Source: JAQUTK01 sp963677415 (GTDB lineage: Bacteria > Bacteroidota > Bacteroidia > Bacteroidales > JAQUTK01). From it: a stretch of DNA of 64,000 nucleotides. The stretch lies in assembly GCA_963677415.2 (NCBI GenBank), contig CAXXFJ010000047.1, forward strand, positions 35,839 to 99,838, read 5' to 3'. Positions 41,852 through 50,720 of this stretch are shown here, in pieces. Within the stretch, counting starts at the first letter, position 1. Each line of letters begins with the position of its first letter. The notes beneath the pieces were generated by a model. That model did no database searches. It was not told the origin of the DNA and worked only from the letters and a program-made list of their open reading frames with translations. The translations under genes were made by a program, and so were the position numbers.

Positions 41852-44590
41852 ATGAAAAAGTTTTTCTTCTTAGCCCTGTCCGGGTTATTCATCCTCAATA
41901 CCGCTTTTTGCAGCACTGTGGATACCACAACAGCTAAGGCGGTAGCAACCCAATTCTTTTTATCCAGAGCATCGCAAAGCAGTCAGCCAAGCGCCAGAAG
42001 TATCGCGTCAGAGGGAGTGGAGCTCATTTTGGCACATCAGGAATATGACGACTCTGTCTCTCCTGCCAATACACAACCTTGTTACTATATCTATAATGTG
42101 AAAGGGGATAAGGGGTTTGTGATTGTTTCCGCCGATGATGCGGTAGTTCCGGTATTGGGCTATTCATTTAAAGGGAAATATGATCCTGCCAATGAAGCTC
42201 CTGCATTTACCGAGTGGATGAAGCAATATATGCAGCAGATTACGCATATCAAGGCAAATCCATCGGAAGCGGCAGGCAATATCTCAGAGCAATGGCGGGA
42301 GGGAAGAACTACCGCGCGTTCTATTCAGGCTGAAACACCAATAGTGGAAGTGGCACCACTGGTTACTGCCCAATGGAATCAAGGTTGCTATTATAATCAG
42401 TATTGTCCTCAGGATGTGAATAGTAAATATTGCGGACGAACACTGGTTGGTTGTGTCGCAGTGGCTATGGGGCAAATCATTAATTACCACAAATATCCTG
42501 ATGTATGTACCGAGATCCCCGGTTATACATATGAAAACAAGGGTAAGACCTCTTATGGCTGGATAGATAATATACCCGCTTCCACTTACAATTGGTCAGA
42601 TATGGCCAACAAACTTGATGAGACAAGCAGTGAGCAGCAAATAGATGCAGTAGCCAAACTATTGTATCATTGTGGCGTAGCAGTTAAAATGAACTATGGA
42701 TCTTCTGTTTCTGGATCAGATCTAGAAGATGTCCCGGCTGCATTATTCAATTATTTCAACTATTCTGCCTCTTCTCAATATATAGAAAAGGTAAACTATT
42801 CAGCTCTTGACTGGAAAAAAATGATGAAGAATGAACTCGATAACAATAGACCGATATTATATGGAGCCTCTTATCATGCCTTTGTCTGTGACGGATATCA
42901 GGATAACGATTATTTTCATTTCAACTGGGGATGGGGTGGTCAGGATAATAATTATTTTTACATCAATAATCTGACCGTAGGAAATTATAGTTACAATTCT
43001 TTCCCGTCAGCTATCATTGGCATCAGTAAGGTTTCTGTTCCTTTCCTCCGCATTGCCGGCAATGAATTGCAGGATGGATCATTTGAGGGAAGCATCGGCA
43101 ATAGTAATAATCTTCCTGAACCCGGTGAAACGATACGAATCCCGGTCACAATGACCAATGATGGATCTTTGGATGCTGAAAATGTGACTGCGGTATTATC
43201 TTGTTCCGATCCAAATATAACAATCTTGAATGGTACACAAAACTGGCTGAATATTCAACCGGATTCAATGATAACCACAGACTTCAGGTTTTCCATTTCA
43301 TCCGCTTCCGTTAGTACAATAGATACGGTAACCCTGACTGTCACTTCCGGTACGGAGACATGGGTCAAGGATTATCCATTGAATATATTCAAAAACGTAG
43401 CAGTAGAAGTGCCAGCAGCCGGTATGTTGCATACGTTATTTTCACCTGCTGAAAGAAGTAATCAATTATATCTTTCAATATCCGGCACTATAGATGCCCG
43501 TGATTTTGTCACCCTGCGTGATAGTTTTCCTGTGTTGCAAATACTGGATCTAACCAATGCGACTATTGAGGCCTATGAGGGTGATTATGGTCCAACGATA
43601 TGGGAAAGTAACTATCCGGCCAATACCATTCCATTCTGTGCATTCTTTGATTTTGAAACCTATAAAGCGAAAGTGAGCCTTACATCAGTCACTCTTCCTT
43701 CCTCTCTGAAGACAGTAGGCTTATATGCTTTCAATTCATGCAAAGGACTGACTTCCATACATTTTCCTCAAACGCTCCATTCGATAGAAATGAATGCCTT
43801 TAACTACACAAACTTAACGTCAATCATCTTGCCTGATAGTGTTTCCTTCATTGGAAGTGGTGCTTTTAGCAGTTGTACGCAATTAACTTCAGTTGTATTG
43901 GGTGCCGGTCTTGACTCAATTGGTTCGGGGGTATTCGATAATTGCGATGCATTGACAGATATTACTATCTCTCAACAGAATGAAAAATACACTCTTGCAG
44001 ACGGGATTCTTTTCAGTAATGATGCGACAATTTTGTACCAGTGTTTCACATCGAACAAGGGTGAATATGCAGTTCCTGAGGGAGTCACTTCGATAGCTGA
44101 GAATGCCTTTAATACCAACGAAAAACTAACTTCCGTGACTCTGCCAAGCACTCTTCTTACGATAGGGAAATCGGCATTTTATTATTGCTGGGATTTAGCT
44201 GATATTCACTGTAAAAGTGTAATCCCTCCTTTGGTCGGAGAATCCGCTTTTGAAGGTCTTCCTGATTCCACGACACTTTATGTGCCTTCCGGTTCATACA
44301 CAGCGTATGCCACAGCCGCAGAGTGGAGCAACTTTACCCTTATCATTGAAGAAGAAGTGACCTCCGTACCTCAAACAGCAGACGTGGAGGATGATCTGAC
44401 ACTCTATTCGGTGGGAGATGCAATTGTGCTGAAAGGTGTACTGCCGGGCACAGTGATTGCAGTTTACTCTGAAACGGGAGCTCTTGTGCAAACAGTTGTA
44501 GCTATGACTAATCCGGTGCACATCAATCTTCCTGCAGGTCATACGTATTTGATTTCTGTAGCGGGAAAGACAGTAAAGATAGCACTGTAA
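41852..44590 (+). CDS. C10-family cysteine peptidase (streptopain-like) with leucine-rich repeats
   Basis: A 912-residue secreted protein. The signal peptide ends near AFCS. A Spi_C10-type propeptide (about 25-150) has GFVIVSADDAVVPVLGYS. The catalytic domain has QWNQGCYYNQYCP, then LVGCVAVAMGQIINYHKYP with the nucleophile Cys, YHAFVCDGYQ with the His, and FHFNWGWGG with the conserved Trp. An Ig-like segment (about 395-505) precedes BspA-type LRR_5 repeats (about 560-820, for example LTSVTLPSSLKTVGLYAFNSC). The end resembles a sorting domain (AVYSETGALVQTV). It probably degrades host or competitor proteins. Confidence 0.9.
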   Translation: MKKFFFLALSGLFILNTAFCSTVDTTTAKAVATQFFLSRASQSSQPSARSIASEGVELILAHQEYDDSVSPANTQPCYYIYNVKGDKGFVIVSADDAVVPVLGYSFKGKYDPANEAPAFTEWMKQYMQQITHIKANPSEAAGNISEQWREGRTTARSIQAETPIVEVAPLVTAQWNQGCYYNQYCPQDVNSKYCGRTLVGCVAVAMGQIINYHKYPDVCTEIPGYTYENKGKTSYGWIDNIPASTYNWSDMANKLDETSSEQQIDAVAKLLYHCGVAVKMNYGSSVSGSDLEDVPAALFNYFNYSASSQYIEKVNYSALDWKKMMKNELDNNRPILYGASYHAFVCDGYQDNDYFHFNWGWGGQDNNYFYINNLTVGNYSYNSFPSAIIGISKVSVPFLRIAGNELQDGSFEGSIGNSNNLPEPGETIRIPVTMTNDGSLDAENVTAVLSCSDPNITILNGTQNWLNIQPDSMITTDFRFSISSASVSTIDTVTLTVTSGTETWVKDYPLNIFKNVAVEVPAAGMLHTLFSPAERSNQLYLSISGTIDARDFVTLRDSFPVLQILDLTNATIEAYEGDYGPTIWESNYPANTIPFCAFFDFETYKAKVSLTSVTLPSSLKTVGLYAFNSCKGLTSIHFPQTLHSIEMNAFNYTNLTSIILPDSVSFIGSGAFSSCTQLTSVVLGAGLDSIGSGVFDNCDALTDITISQQNEKYTLADGILFSNDATILYQCFTSNKGEYAVPEGVTSIAENAFNTNEKLTSVTLPSTLLTIGKSAFYYCWDLADIHCKSVIPPLVGESAFEGLPDSTTLYVPSGSYTAYATAAEWSNFTLIIEEEVTSVPQTADVEDDLTLYSVGDAIVLKGVLPGTVIAVYSETGALVQTVVAMTNPVHINLPAGHTYLISVAGKTVKIAL

Positions 44591-44610
44591 TTCTATCCGG
44601 TCAACAATAT

Positions 44611-44649
44611 GAAATGGCGGGTGTACTACAAGAGTGCATCCGCCATTTC
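44611..44649. terminator. Hairpin between convergent genes
   Basis: A perfect 10-bp stem (GAAATGGCGG with CCGCCATTTC) around a 19-nt loop lies between the C10 peptidase and the - strand lipoprotein. Poly-T is weak, so this is a probable rather than certain terminator. Confidence 0.5.
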
Positions 44650-44710
44650 AACTATTTTCGTTAATCGTTTTTTCTTTCATGTTTTAGCTCGTAAAGCTGA
44701 GCCATGATAT

Positions 44711-45832
44711 CTATTTAGTTGAAAGAGCCGGAGCTAATGGCGCGCGCAATTCTCCGCCGCCACCAATTGATTCCGGATAGTTATTATCTACCACATACAA
44801 ATGAGTAAAGATCCGATCCATATCTCTGCTCCAAGAATTATCTTTTGAATTTTGCTTGATATTAAAACCCCAATTCTTTTCAAACTCATCCGCAAACCTT
44901 CCATCAGGACCCCACTCAGTCATTATCGCATACACATCCCATGCTGTATCATCGACCAGATACGCACCGTAATTCTGAAACGCTTTTGCCAATATCTTTG
45001 CCGGTTCGGTTTCTAATTCTAACGAATCGATATCAAAAGAAGGAGGCAAAGCCAATAACGCACCAACTCTACATGCCTTTACAATTGGATTTTTCCGGTC
45101 TTTGTAATATTCTTTAGCTGCATATCCATCCGCAGTACGAGCCGGCCAACGGTAACCTTTTGTCTCCTCATCGTAAAAAACGTTTTTTCGAGCGTAAAGA
45201 TTCACTTTCAACGCATGTCGGATAGGTCCGGATGTAGGAGTTAACTCTCCAATACGTAATGTTCCACCTATTGCTGACAACCCGGATCCACCATGAGCAC
45301 CGGCTATTCCCTGGCCATAGATATCCTGATCGGCAAACAAATAACCGGAGGTTGCATAACCTCCCTGTTCGCAGTGAGCAAACGGTTGATTTTGTTTAAT
45401 CGTGCGACCATCTGGCATTAAAACAGCAATTCCGGCATTGGGAGTACTACCATCCCAGGTTTGCGGACTTACAATAAAATCCTGTGGAATAGGGGCAGCA
45501 TAGAGCAAACTCTCTCCTGTTTTCTGACAGCGGGATTTGTTTTTGTTCCATCCGGCATCGCTATAATAAATATCCATCAATGGAGCATTCGGCGTCATGA
45601 CAATATAATCTTCATCAATTGTCATACCTGCTGCCATAGCCTTTTCAATCTGAGCATGTACATACACCGCTTTACTTCCAATTGGCATATTCCAGATAGA
45701 ATTAGAAGCGAAAGGCCATTTCAAAGGATCTCTTGTGTTGAGTGCTTGTTTGTTAGATAGTTCTTGAATGCAACTTATCAAAAAAGTGCAAACTAAAAAT
45801 AGTGAGAATGTCGTTTTTACAATAGTTTTCAT
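44711..45832 (-). CDS. Lipoprotein of unknown function, possibly carbohydrate-related
   Basis: A 373-residue protein. The frame continues upstream to a TTG at 45880, but the start at 45832 gives a lipoprotein signal with FLISC (Cys21) and a sensible distance to the promoter at 45890-45920. The mature part opens DPLKWPFASNSIWNMPIGS and has several glycine-rich stretches (QGIAGAHGGSGLSAIGG, GELTPTSGPIRHALKV) and many Trp, Tyr and Asp. Such surface-type residues are common in polysaccharide-active proteins, but I recognise no family. The 5' end resembles that of the sulfatase remnant at 39.2 kb. Confidence 0.65.
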   Translation of the reverse strand: MKTIVKTTFSLFLVCTFLISCIQELSNKQALNTRDPLKWPFASNSIWNMPIGSKAVYVHAQIEKAMAAGMTIDEDYIVMTPNAPLMDIYYSDAGWNKNKSRCQKTGESLLYAAPIPQDFIVSPQTWDGSTPNAGIAVLMPDGRTIKQNQPFAHCEQGGYATSGYLFADQDIYGQGIAGAHGGSGLSAIGGTLRIGELTPTSGPIRHALKVNLYARKNVFYDEETKGYRWPARTADGYAAKEYYKDRKNPIVKACRVGALLALPPSFDIDSLELETEPAKILAKAFQNYGAYLVDDTAWDVYAIMTEWGPDGRFADEFEKNWGFNIKQNSKDNSWSRDMDRIFTHLYVVDNNYPESIGGGGELRAPLAPALSTK

Positions 45833-45889
45833 CTTCGTCCGATCTCTCATTGATGCTTTCATTATTTCATTCATTGCCAATTATTTAAG

Positions 45890-45920
45890 CAAATATAGAT
45901 AAACTTTCGTGTAGTACAAG
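45890..45920 (-). promoter_or_regulatory. Sigma-ABfr promoter of the unknown lipoprotein
   Basis: On the - strand, CTTG (45917-45920) is followed after 19 nt by TATATTTG (45890-45897). Predicted transcription starts close to 45880, which favours translation from 45832. Confidence 0.65.
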
Positions 45921-45992
45921 TATCTGCTAATTATTTCTTTGTTTGGCGGAGCTCTCAAATAGTTGATTTGTTGTATGGGAAGGCATATCAGT

Positions 45993-46211
45993 TCAGTGCG
46001 GCAGGTAGTATATAGCTCTTACGGTTGCACGAGATACACCACAATAATCTGCACCATTGACAATCTTGCCCGAATCAGGATTCGGAGAATCATACATGTC
46101 ATTAAGTGAGCTCATAATTGAATACGGTAACAAGGTCCATCGCCCCGGGTAAAGAGAATATTTTGATAAAGGAGCGGTTAGCGTTGGACAATTGTCAACG
46201 TAGCGTACCAC
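45993..46211 (-). pseudogene. Possible gene fragment, unrecognised
   Basis: A 72-codon frame with a protein-like composition (SLYPGRWTLLPYSIMSSLNDMYDSPNP) and no clear ribosome site. It lies between a promoter and an IS3 element, so it may be the end of a gene cut by recombination. I do not recognise the family. The rest of 45921-46316 shows no other gene. Confidence 0.3.
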
Positions 46212-46293
46212 AGTTGTAGTACTAGCGTTAGACAGTAGTCAAGCGCTCATCGCTCCCTGAAGAATCGACTGATACTGTAGGACCCTGAAAGGG

Positions 46294-46436
46294 GTTGACT
46301 CTTTTAGCTTCTAATTCTGATTTTAGTAGACTCTTTATTTTTTATCTCTGACTACAGTTGACTCCTTTATCTTTATCTCTGACTACGGTTGACTCTTTTA
46401 GAACAAGACCCTAAAAGAGGTTGACTTTGCTCTTTT
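46294..46436. repeat. Imperfect tandem repeats at the left end of the third IS3 element
   Basis: The motif GTTGACTC-TTTA recurs at least four times, and a longer unit TATCTCTGACTACRGTTGACTC occurs twice about 31 bp apart (near 46340 and 46371). The unit partly overlaps the terminal inverted repeat and one copy lies outside it. Confidence 0.65.
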
Positions 46437-46480
46437 GAAGCTCGGAAATATCCGATAGGTTTGTTCTGCAAACATACATA

Positions 46481-47419
46481 TTATATCTGCACAGGCAAAT
46501 TGTTTTGCAGATATTCTTCCCGATAACTTCTCCATCTTTTCTTGATGGGTCCATTCATAAGTGAAGCTTCCATCGGTGTCATCATATCCAGACTCTTATG
46601 AGGTCTTTGGGTGTTGTAGAACTCTACAGCTTCTGCAACGGCAGTTCGCACCTCTTCGATATCTTTAAAATCACGATACTCCAGGAATTCATGTTTGAGG
46701 ATCCCATTTACACGTTCTGCAATCGCGTTCTCTTTCGGATCTCCTTTCTCCGTCATGCTTATCCGTATATGGTTCTCTTTTAGAAGTCTGGTATATGAGT
46801 CGCTGGCATACTGAACACCACGGTCTGAGTGGTGGATTAAGTCAAGCCGGTCAGCCTCTTCTATCCGTGATAAAGCTTGTTGAAGAGCCCGGATTGTGAA
46901 CTCCGTTTGTAAGGTTGGGGCGACATAATAACCCACAATCTCCTTGTCGTAAGCATCGGTAATCAAGGAGAGAAAGCAGAACTTCTCACGGATCCTGATA
47001 TAAGTGATATCACTCACCCACACCTGATTGGGGTGCTCCACAATCAGATCCTGTATCTGGTTCGGATATAAAAGATAAGGATGATTGGAATCCGTCGTCC
47101 GGATTCGTTTTCTTCTTTTCCTTATGGTCAGACCATAAACACAGAGTATCCTACAGAAGGAATCCCGCCCAAGGCTGTATTCCACACCAAAATAGCTTTT
47201 ATACATTACCCATAACTTCTCCCCACCGATGCCGGGATCTTTTCCACGGATTTCATGTACATATTCAAGTACGAACTGTACCTTTGCAGCATTCTCTAAA
47301 CCGTGATCCAGATACTGGTAATAGGCTTGCTTAGATACACCAAACAGACCGCAAAGAGCCTTTGTATGATACAAAGGAGCTCCTGTGTGAAGCCTTACTA
47401 CTGTTTGGTGCCAGCTTTT
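46481..47419 (-). CDS. IS3-family transposase OrfB (made by -1 frameshift)
   Basis: From the A7 site the -1 frame continues KSWHQTVVRLHTGAPLYHTKALCGLFGVSKQAYYQY, so the HTH_21 region is complete only in the frameshift product. The integrase core has D at VWVSDITYI, D at IHHSDRGVQY and E at AIAERVNGILKHE, then RPHKSLDMMTPMEA near the end. All key residues are present and the element may be active. Confidence 0.9.
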   Translation of the reverse strand, partial: KSWHQTVVRLHTGAPLYHTKALCGLFGVSKQAYYQYLDHGLENAAKVQFVLEYVHEIRGKDPGIGGEKLWVMYKSYFGVEYSLGRDSFCRILCVYGLTIRKRRKRIRTTDSNHPYLLYPNQIQDLIVEHPNQVWVSDITYIRIREKFCFLSLITDAYDKEIVGYYVAPTLQTEFTIRALQQALSRIEEADRLDLIHHSDRGVQYASDSYTRLLKENHIRISMTEKGDPKENAIAERVNGILKHEFLEYRDFKDIEEVRTAVAEAVEFYNTQRPHKSLDMMTPMEASLMNGPIKKRWRSYREEYLQNNLPVQI

Positions 47420-47751
47420 TTTCGGATTGGAATCTGAAACATTTCCTCCGCAACGTCTATCATTGTATCAAAGGCCGTAGCGCGCATCTTTTCATGTTCC
47501 AAATCCATCTTTACTTTTTTCAGTTCCTTTTTCAATCTGGCAATCTCTTCGGACTCTAATCTTTCCCGTTCTTTTTTCATAGATTCATCCTCCTGATTTG
47601 GTTCTGGTGCAAAGGTATGCATCCAACTCAATAACGTAGTACGGTTTGCTATCGAATATTTCCGGCAAACCTCTTTGTTACTCATTCCGTCAAGATGATC
47701 CTTGACCGCGGATATGCGTAACTCATCTGAATAATGACCTTGATTCTTCAT
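47398..47751 (-). CDS. IS3-family transposase OrfA
   Basis: A 117-residue protein with a helix-turn-helix (ELRISAVKDHLDGMSNKEVCRKYSIANRTTLLSW) and a long lysine/glutamate-rich coiled coil (about 55-95). It ends IRKKAGTKQ, the same ending as the orfA of the first IS3 element. Seven A residues (T-run 47416-47422 on the + strand) give the -1 frameshift into orfB. Confidence 0.9.
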   Translation of the reverse strand: MKNQGHYSDELRISAVKDHLDGMSNKEVCRKYSIANRTTLLSWMHTFAPEPNQEDESMKKERERLESEEIARLKKELKKVKMDLEHEKMRATAFDTMIDVAEEMFQIPIRKKAGTKQ

Positions 47752-47951
47752 CGTTTCTAATTTTTAGTTGAACTTCTGAGAGTCAACTAAAATCAGTGCT
47801 AGACAGCTGGTATGCGGCAGAGGATGCTTCGTCAAGCAAGCAATGACGAGGGGATAGCCTTTGACAGTAAAGGACTTCCTTTTTCACTGTTGGCTTCTGA
47901 CTGAAGGAATTATTTCTATTTCAATCCACTTTTCAAGTGAAGAAGAAAGAG

Positions 47952-47988
47952 AAAGAGTCGCAACTCCTTTCCGGAATTGCGACTCTTT
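47952..47988 (-). terminator. Terminator of clpC
   Basis: A 12-bp stem (AAAGAGTCGCAA with TTGCGACTCTTT) is followed on the - strand by a pyrimidine-rich tail, 17 bp after the clpC stop. Confidence 0.75.
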
Positions 47989-48004
47989 GTATGAGGAGCG
48001 GGGG

Positions 48005-50536
48005 TTATACCTGGACAATGTTGCCGGGTACGATTTCTCCCTTCAGTATCTTTTCGGTCAGCACATCCTCGATGTATTGCTGGATTGCTCTTTTCAAAGG
48101 ACGGGCACCAAACTGGATATCAAATCCTTTCTCAAAGACCTTCTGTTTCATCTCTTCAGACACTTCCAGTTTGTAACCTTTTTCTTCAATTCTCTTCCGG
48201 AAAATATTGATCTCTAAGTCGATAATACGACGGATAGACTCTTCAGAAAGCTGGTCGAAATTAATAATTTCGTCAATACGGTTCAGAAACTCTGGTGAGA
48301 AGGTTTTATTCATTGCCTTCTTGATCACTCCTTCAGCATACTCTCTGTTGACAGATCCTTTGGATGTGTCGAATCCGATGCCGTTGCCAAAATCCTTCAA
48401 CTGTCTGGATCCGATATTGGAAGTCATAATCACGATCGTATTCTTGAAACTGATTGTCTTGCCATGCGCATCCGTGATTCGTCCATCGTCCATGATCTGG
48501 AGTAACAAGTTGAATACATCAGGATGTGCTTTTTCAATCTCATCCAGCAGAATGATAGAGTAGGGCTTACGACGTATCTTTTCGGTAAGTTGACCACCTT
48601 CTTCATATCCTACATATCCGGGAGCCGAACCAATAAGTTTGGATGCATTAAATTTCTCCATGTACTCGCTCATATCCAGACGAATCAAGGCATCTTCAGA
48701 GTCAAACATCTCTTTGGCAAGTTTCTTGGCCAGATAGGTCTTGCCCACACCGGTAGGTCCGAGAAATAAGAACGAGCCAATAGGTTTGTTAGGATCCTTC
48801 AACCCAATTCGACTGCGTTGAATGGCCTTCACAACCTTCTCCACAGCTTTATCCTGACCTATGATCGATGCTTTCAGTTCGTCGCCCATACGTAACAACC
48901 GATTGCTTTCAGTTTGCGCCACACGTTGTACAGGTATGCCCGACATCATAGAGATGACGTTGGCAACCACCTCTTCACTGACCTCCTCGCGGTTTTCTTT
49001 TTGAGTCTCTTCCCACGCTTTCTTGGCAGCTTCAAGCCTTTCGTTGCACTGATTGTATTGATCACGCCAATCAGCAGCCTTTTCATACATCTGCTTCTTG
49101 ACAGCTTCCTTCTTCTGTTTGTTGATTTCATCAATCTCAGCTTCCAGAGCTTCAATCTCTTTCGATGTATTGTTGCAGGAGATATGAACTTTGGCACCCG
49201 CTTCGTCCAGCGCATCAATGGCTTTGTCCGGGAAAAAACGGTCGCTCAGATAACGATCAGAGAGAGTAACACAAGCTTGGATAGCATCGTCTGTATAGGT
49301 CACATTATGGTGATCTTCATACCGCTCCTTGATGTTTCTCAGAATCTGAAGGGTCTCTTCCGAAGAAGACGGGTTTACTATAATCTTCTGAAAACGACGT
49401 TCCATAGCACCATCCTTCTCGATGCTCTTGCGATATTCATCCAGCGTAGTAGCACCAATAATCTGTATCTCACCTCTTGATAGGGCAGGCTTGAGCATGT
49501 TGGCAGCATCCATACTTCCCGAAGCATTGCCGGCACCCATAATGGTATGCAGCTCATCGACAAAAAGGATGATCTCCGGATGTCCTGACAGTTCATTGAG
49601 TATCGCTTTCATACGTTCCTCAAACTGTCCGCGATACTTTGTTCCTGCCACCACCTGACCCAAATCCAGTGATACAATACGTTTGTTGTATAAGATCCGC
49701 GATACTTTGCGCGCAAGAATACGTTGAGCCAGTCCCTCTACAATAGCAGTCTTACCCACACCGGGTTCGCCTATAAGCACCGGGTTATTCTTTTTGCGAC
49801 GACTTAGAATCTGTACCAGTCGTTCGATCTCCACATCTCTGCCCACTACAGGATCCAGCCGACTCTCTTCTGCAGCTTTAGAGATATCCACTCCGAAATT
49901 ATTCAGAGCAGGAGTATCTGTATTACCTTTATTTCCTTTGTCTGAAGACAAACGAGTCTGAGCAGGTGAAGGAGAGGTATATGGTTTCCCTTCTCCAGCT
50001 TCATCTTCGTCTTCCATATCATCTTCGTCATCAGGCATCTCAAGTCCATCTAAAAGGTCAGGATATTCTTTCTTTTCTGTAAACTTGTCGGGAGTGGGTT
50101 GTATTTCCCCCTCAAGAAAGTGAAACACATCTTTATATGTTACGTTTTCTCTTGATAGATAGACAGAGGAAGGGATTTTGTCATCTTTCAGTATGGCAAG
50201 CAAGAGATGCTCAGGTTCGATTTCCTCTTTATGAAGAAGGCGAGATTCAAGTCCGCTGAGGCGCATTACACGTTGAGTTGTATTAGTCATAGGGAACTCA
50301 TTACGAGGAACCTTTTCGTCTTGTTGCTGTGATTGCTTTAAGATAGTATCCAAAAAAGTTTTCAGTTTCCGGGTATTTATCATTGAGTCAAGGGCAGCAC
50401 AGGCAGGATTATCTCCGTCCCGTATGATTCCTAATAGCAAGTGTTCAGGTTCAAGCAAATTATTACCGATTCGTTCAGCTTCTTCTTTACTGTATTCAAG
50501 AATCTCATTTACTTTTCTTGAAAACTTCTTATCCAT
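48005..50536 (-). CDS. clpC: ATP-dependent Clp protease ATP-binding subunit ClpC
   Basis: An 843-residue AAA+ unfoldase. The ATG at 50536 (MDKKFSRKVNEILEYSKEEA) was chosen over the frame extension upstream. Two N-terminal Clp repeats (about 5-140) are followed by an acidic linker (DDEDDMEDEDEAGEG). The first ATPase has Walker A GEPGVGKT and Walker B VDELHT. The ClpC/ClpB-type middle helices (about 410-500) come next, then a second ATPase with GPTGVGKT and LLDEIEKAH. It feeds proteins to ClpP; an IGF-like loop lies around ISMMSGIP/IGFD but I did not pin it down. It is divergent from gyrA. Confidence 0.95.
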   Translation of the reverse strand: MDKKFSRKVNEILEYSKEEAERIGNNLLEPEHLLLGIIRDGDNPACAALDSMINTRKLKTFLDTILKQSQQQDEKVPRNEFPMTNTTQRVMRLSGLESRLLHKEEIEPEHLLLAILKDDKIPSSVYLSRENVTYKDVFHFLEGEIQPTPDKFTEKKEYPDLLDGLEMPDDEDDMEDEDEAGEGKPYTSPSPAQTRLSSDKGNKGNTDTPALNNFGVDISKAAEESRLDPVVGRDVEIERLVQILSRRKKNNPVLIGEPGVGKTAIVEGLAQRILARKVSRILYNKRIVSLDLGQVVAGTKYRGQFEERMKAILNELSGHPEIILFVDELHTIMGAGNASGSMDAANMLKPALSRGEIQIIGATTLDEYRKSIEKDGAMERRFQKIIVNPSSSEETLQILRNIKERYEDHHNVTYTDDAIQACVTLSDRYLSDRFFPDKAIDALDEAGAKVHISCNNTSKEIEALEAEIDEINKQKKEAVKKQMYEKAADWRDQYNQCNERLEAAKKAWEETQKENREEVSEEVVANVISMMSGIPVQRVAQTESNRLLRMGDELKASIIGQDKAVEKVVKAIQRSRIGLKDPNKPIGSFLFLGPTGVGKTYLAKKLAKEMFDSEDALIRLDMSEYMEKFNASKLIGSAPGYVGYEEGGQLTEKIRRKPYSIILLDEIEKAHPDVFNLLLQIMDDGRITDAHGKTISFKNTIVIMTSNIGSRQLKDFGNGIGFDTSKGSVNREYAEGVIKKAMNKTFSPEFLNRIDEIINFDQLSEESIRRIIDLEINIFRKRIEEKGYKLEVSEEMKQKVFEKGFDIQFGARPLKRAIQQYIEDVLTEKILKGEIVPGNIVQV

Positions 50537-50560
50537 GTTCGATGAATTTATAATTATATG

Positions 50561-50568
50561 CAAAGATA
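50561..50568 (-). promoter_or_regulatory. -7 element of clpC
   Basis: TATCTTTG on the - strand, 25 nt before the clpC start, fits TAnnTTTG; no clear -33 TTTG at the usual distance. Confidence 0.5.
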
Positions 50569-50720
50569 GGTATTATCCATCGGTTTGGGAGAGGATGACA
50601 TGCTAAAAAAACGGAAACAGAGATTTTATGTAAAAAAGCTTTCCAGATTGAATAAAAAGAAGTATTTTTACGTGGTTTTTTTTACTACCAAACTTGCTTT
50701 AATTAATATTGAATTTATAA

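Larger units (their letters stand above)
46317..47796 (-). mobile_element. IS3-family insertion sequence, third element (about 1480 bp)
   Basis: The left end CTGATTTTAGTAGACTCT matches the inverse of the right end CTGATTTTAGTTGACTCT at 17 of 18 positions. It holds orfA and orfB on the - strand linked by an A7 frameshift site. A clear target duplication was not found, so the exact ends may be off by a few bases. The orfB side has several extra copies of a GGTTGACTCTTTTAG-like motif inside and just outside the inverted repeat. Confidence 0.8.
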
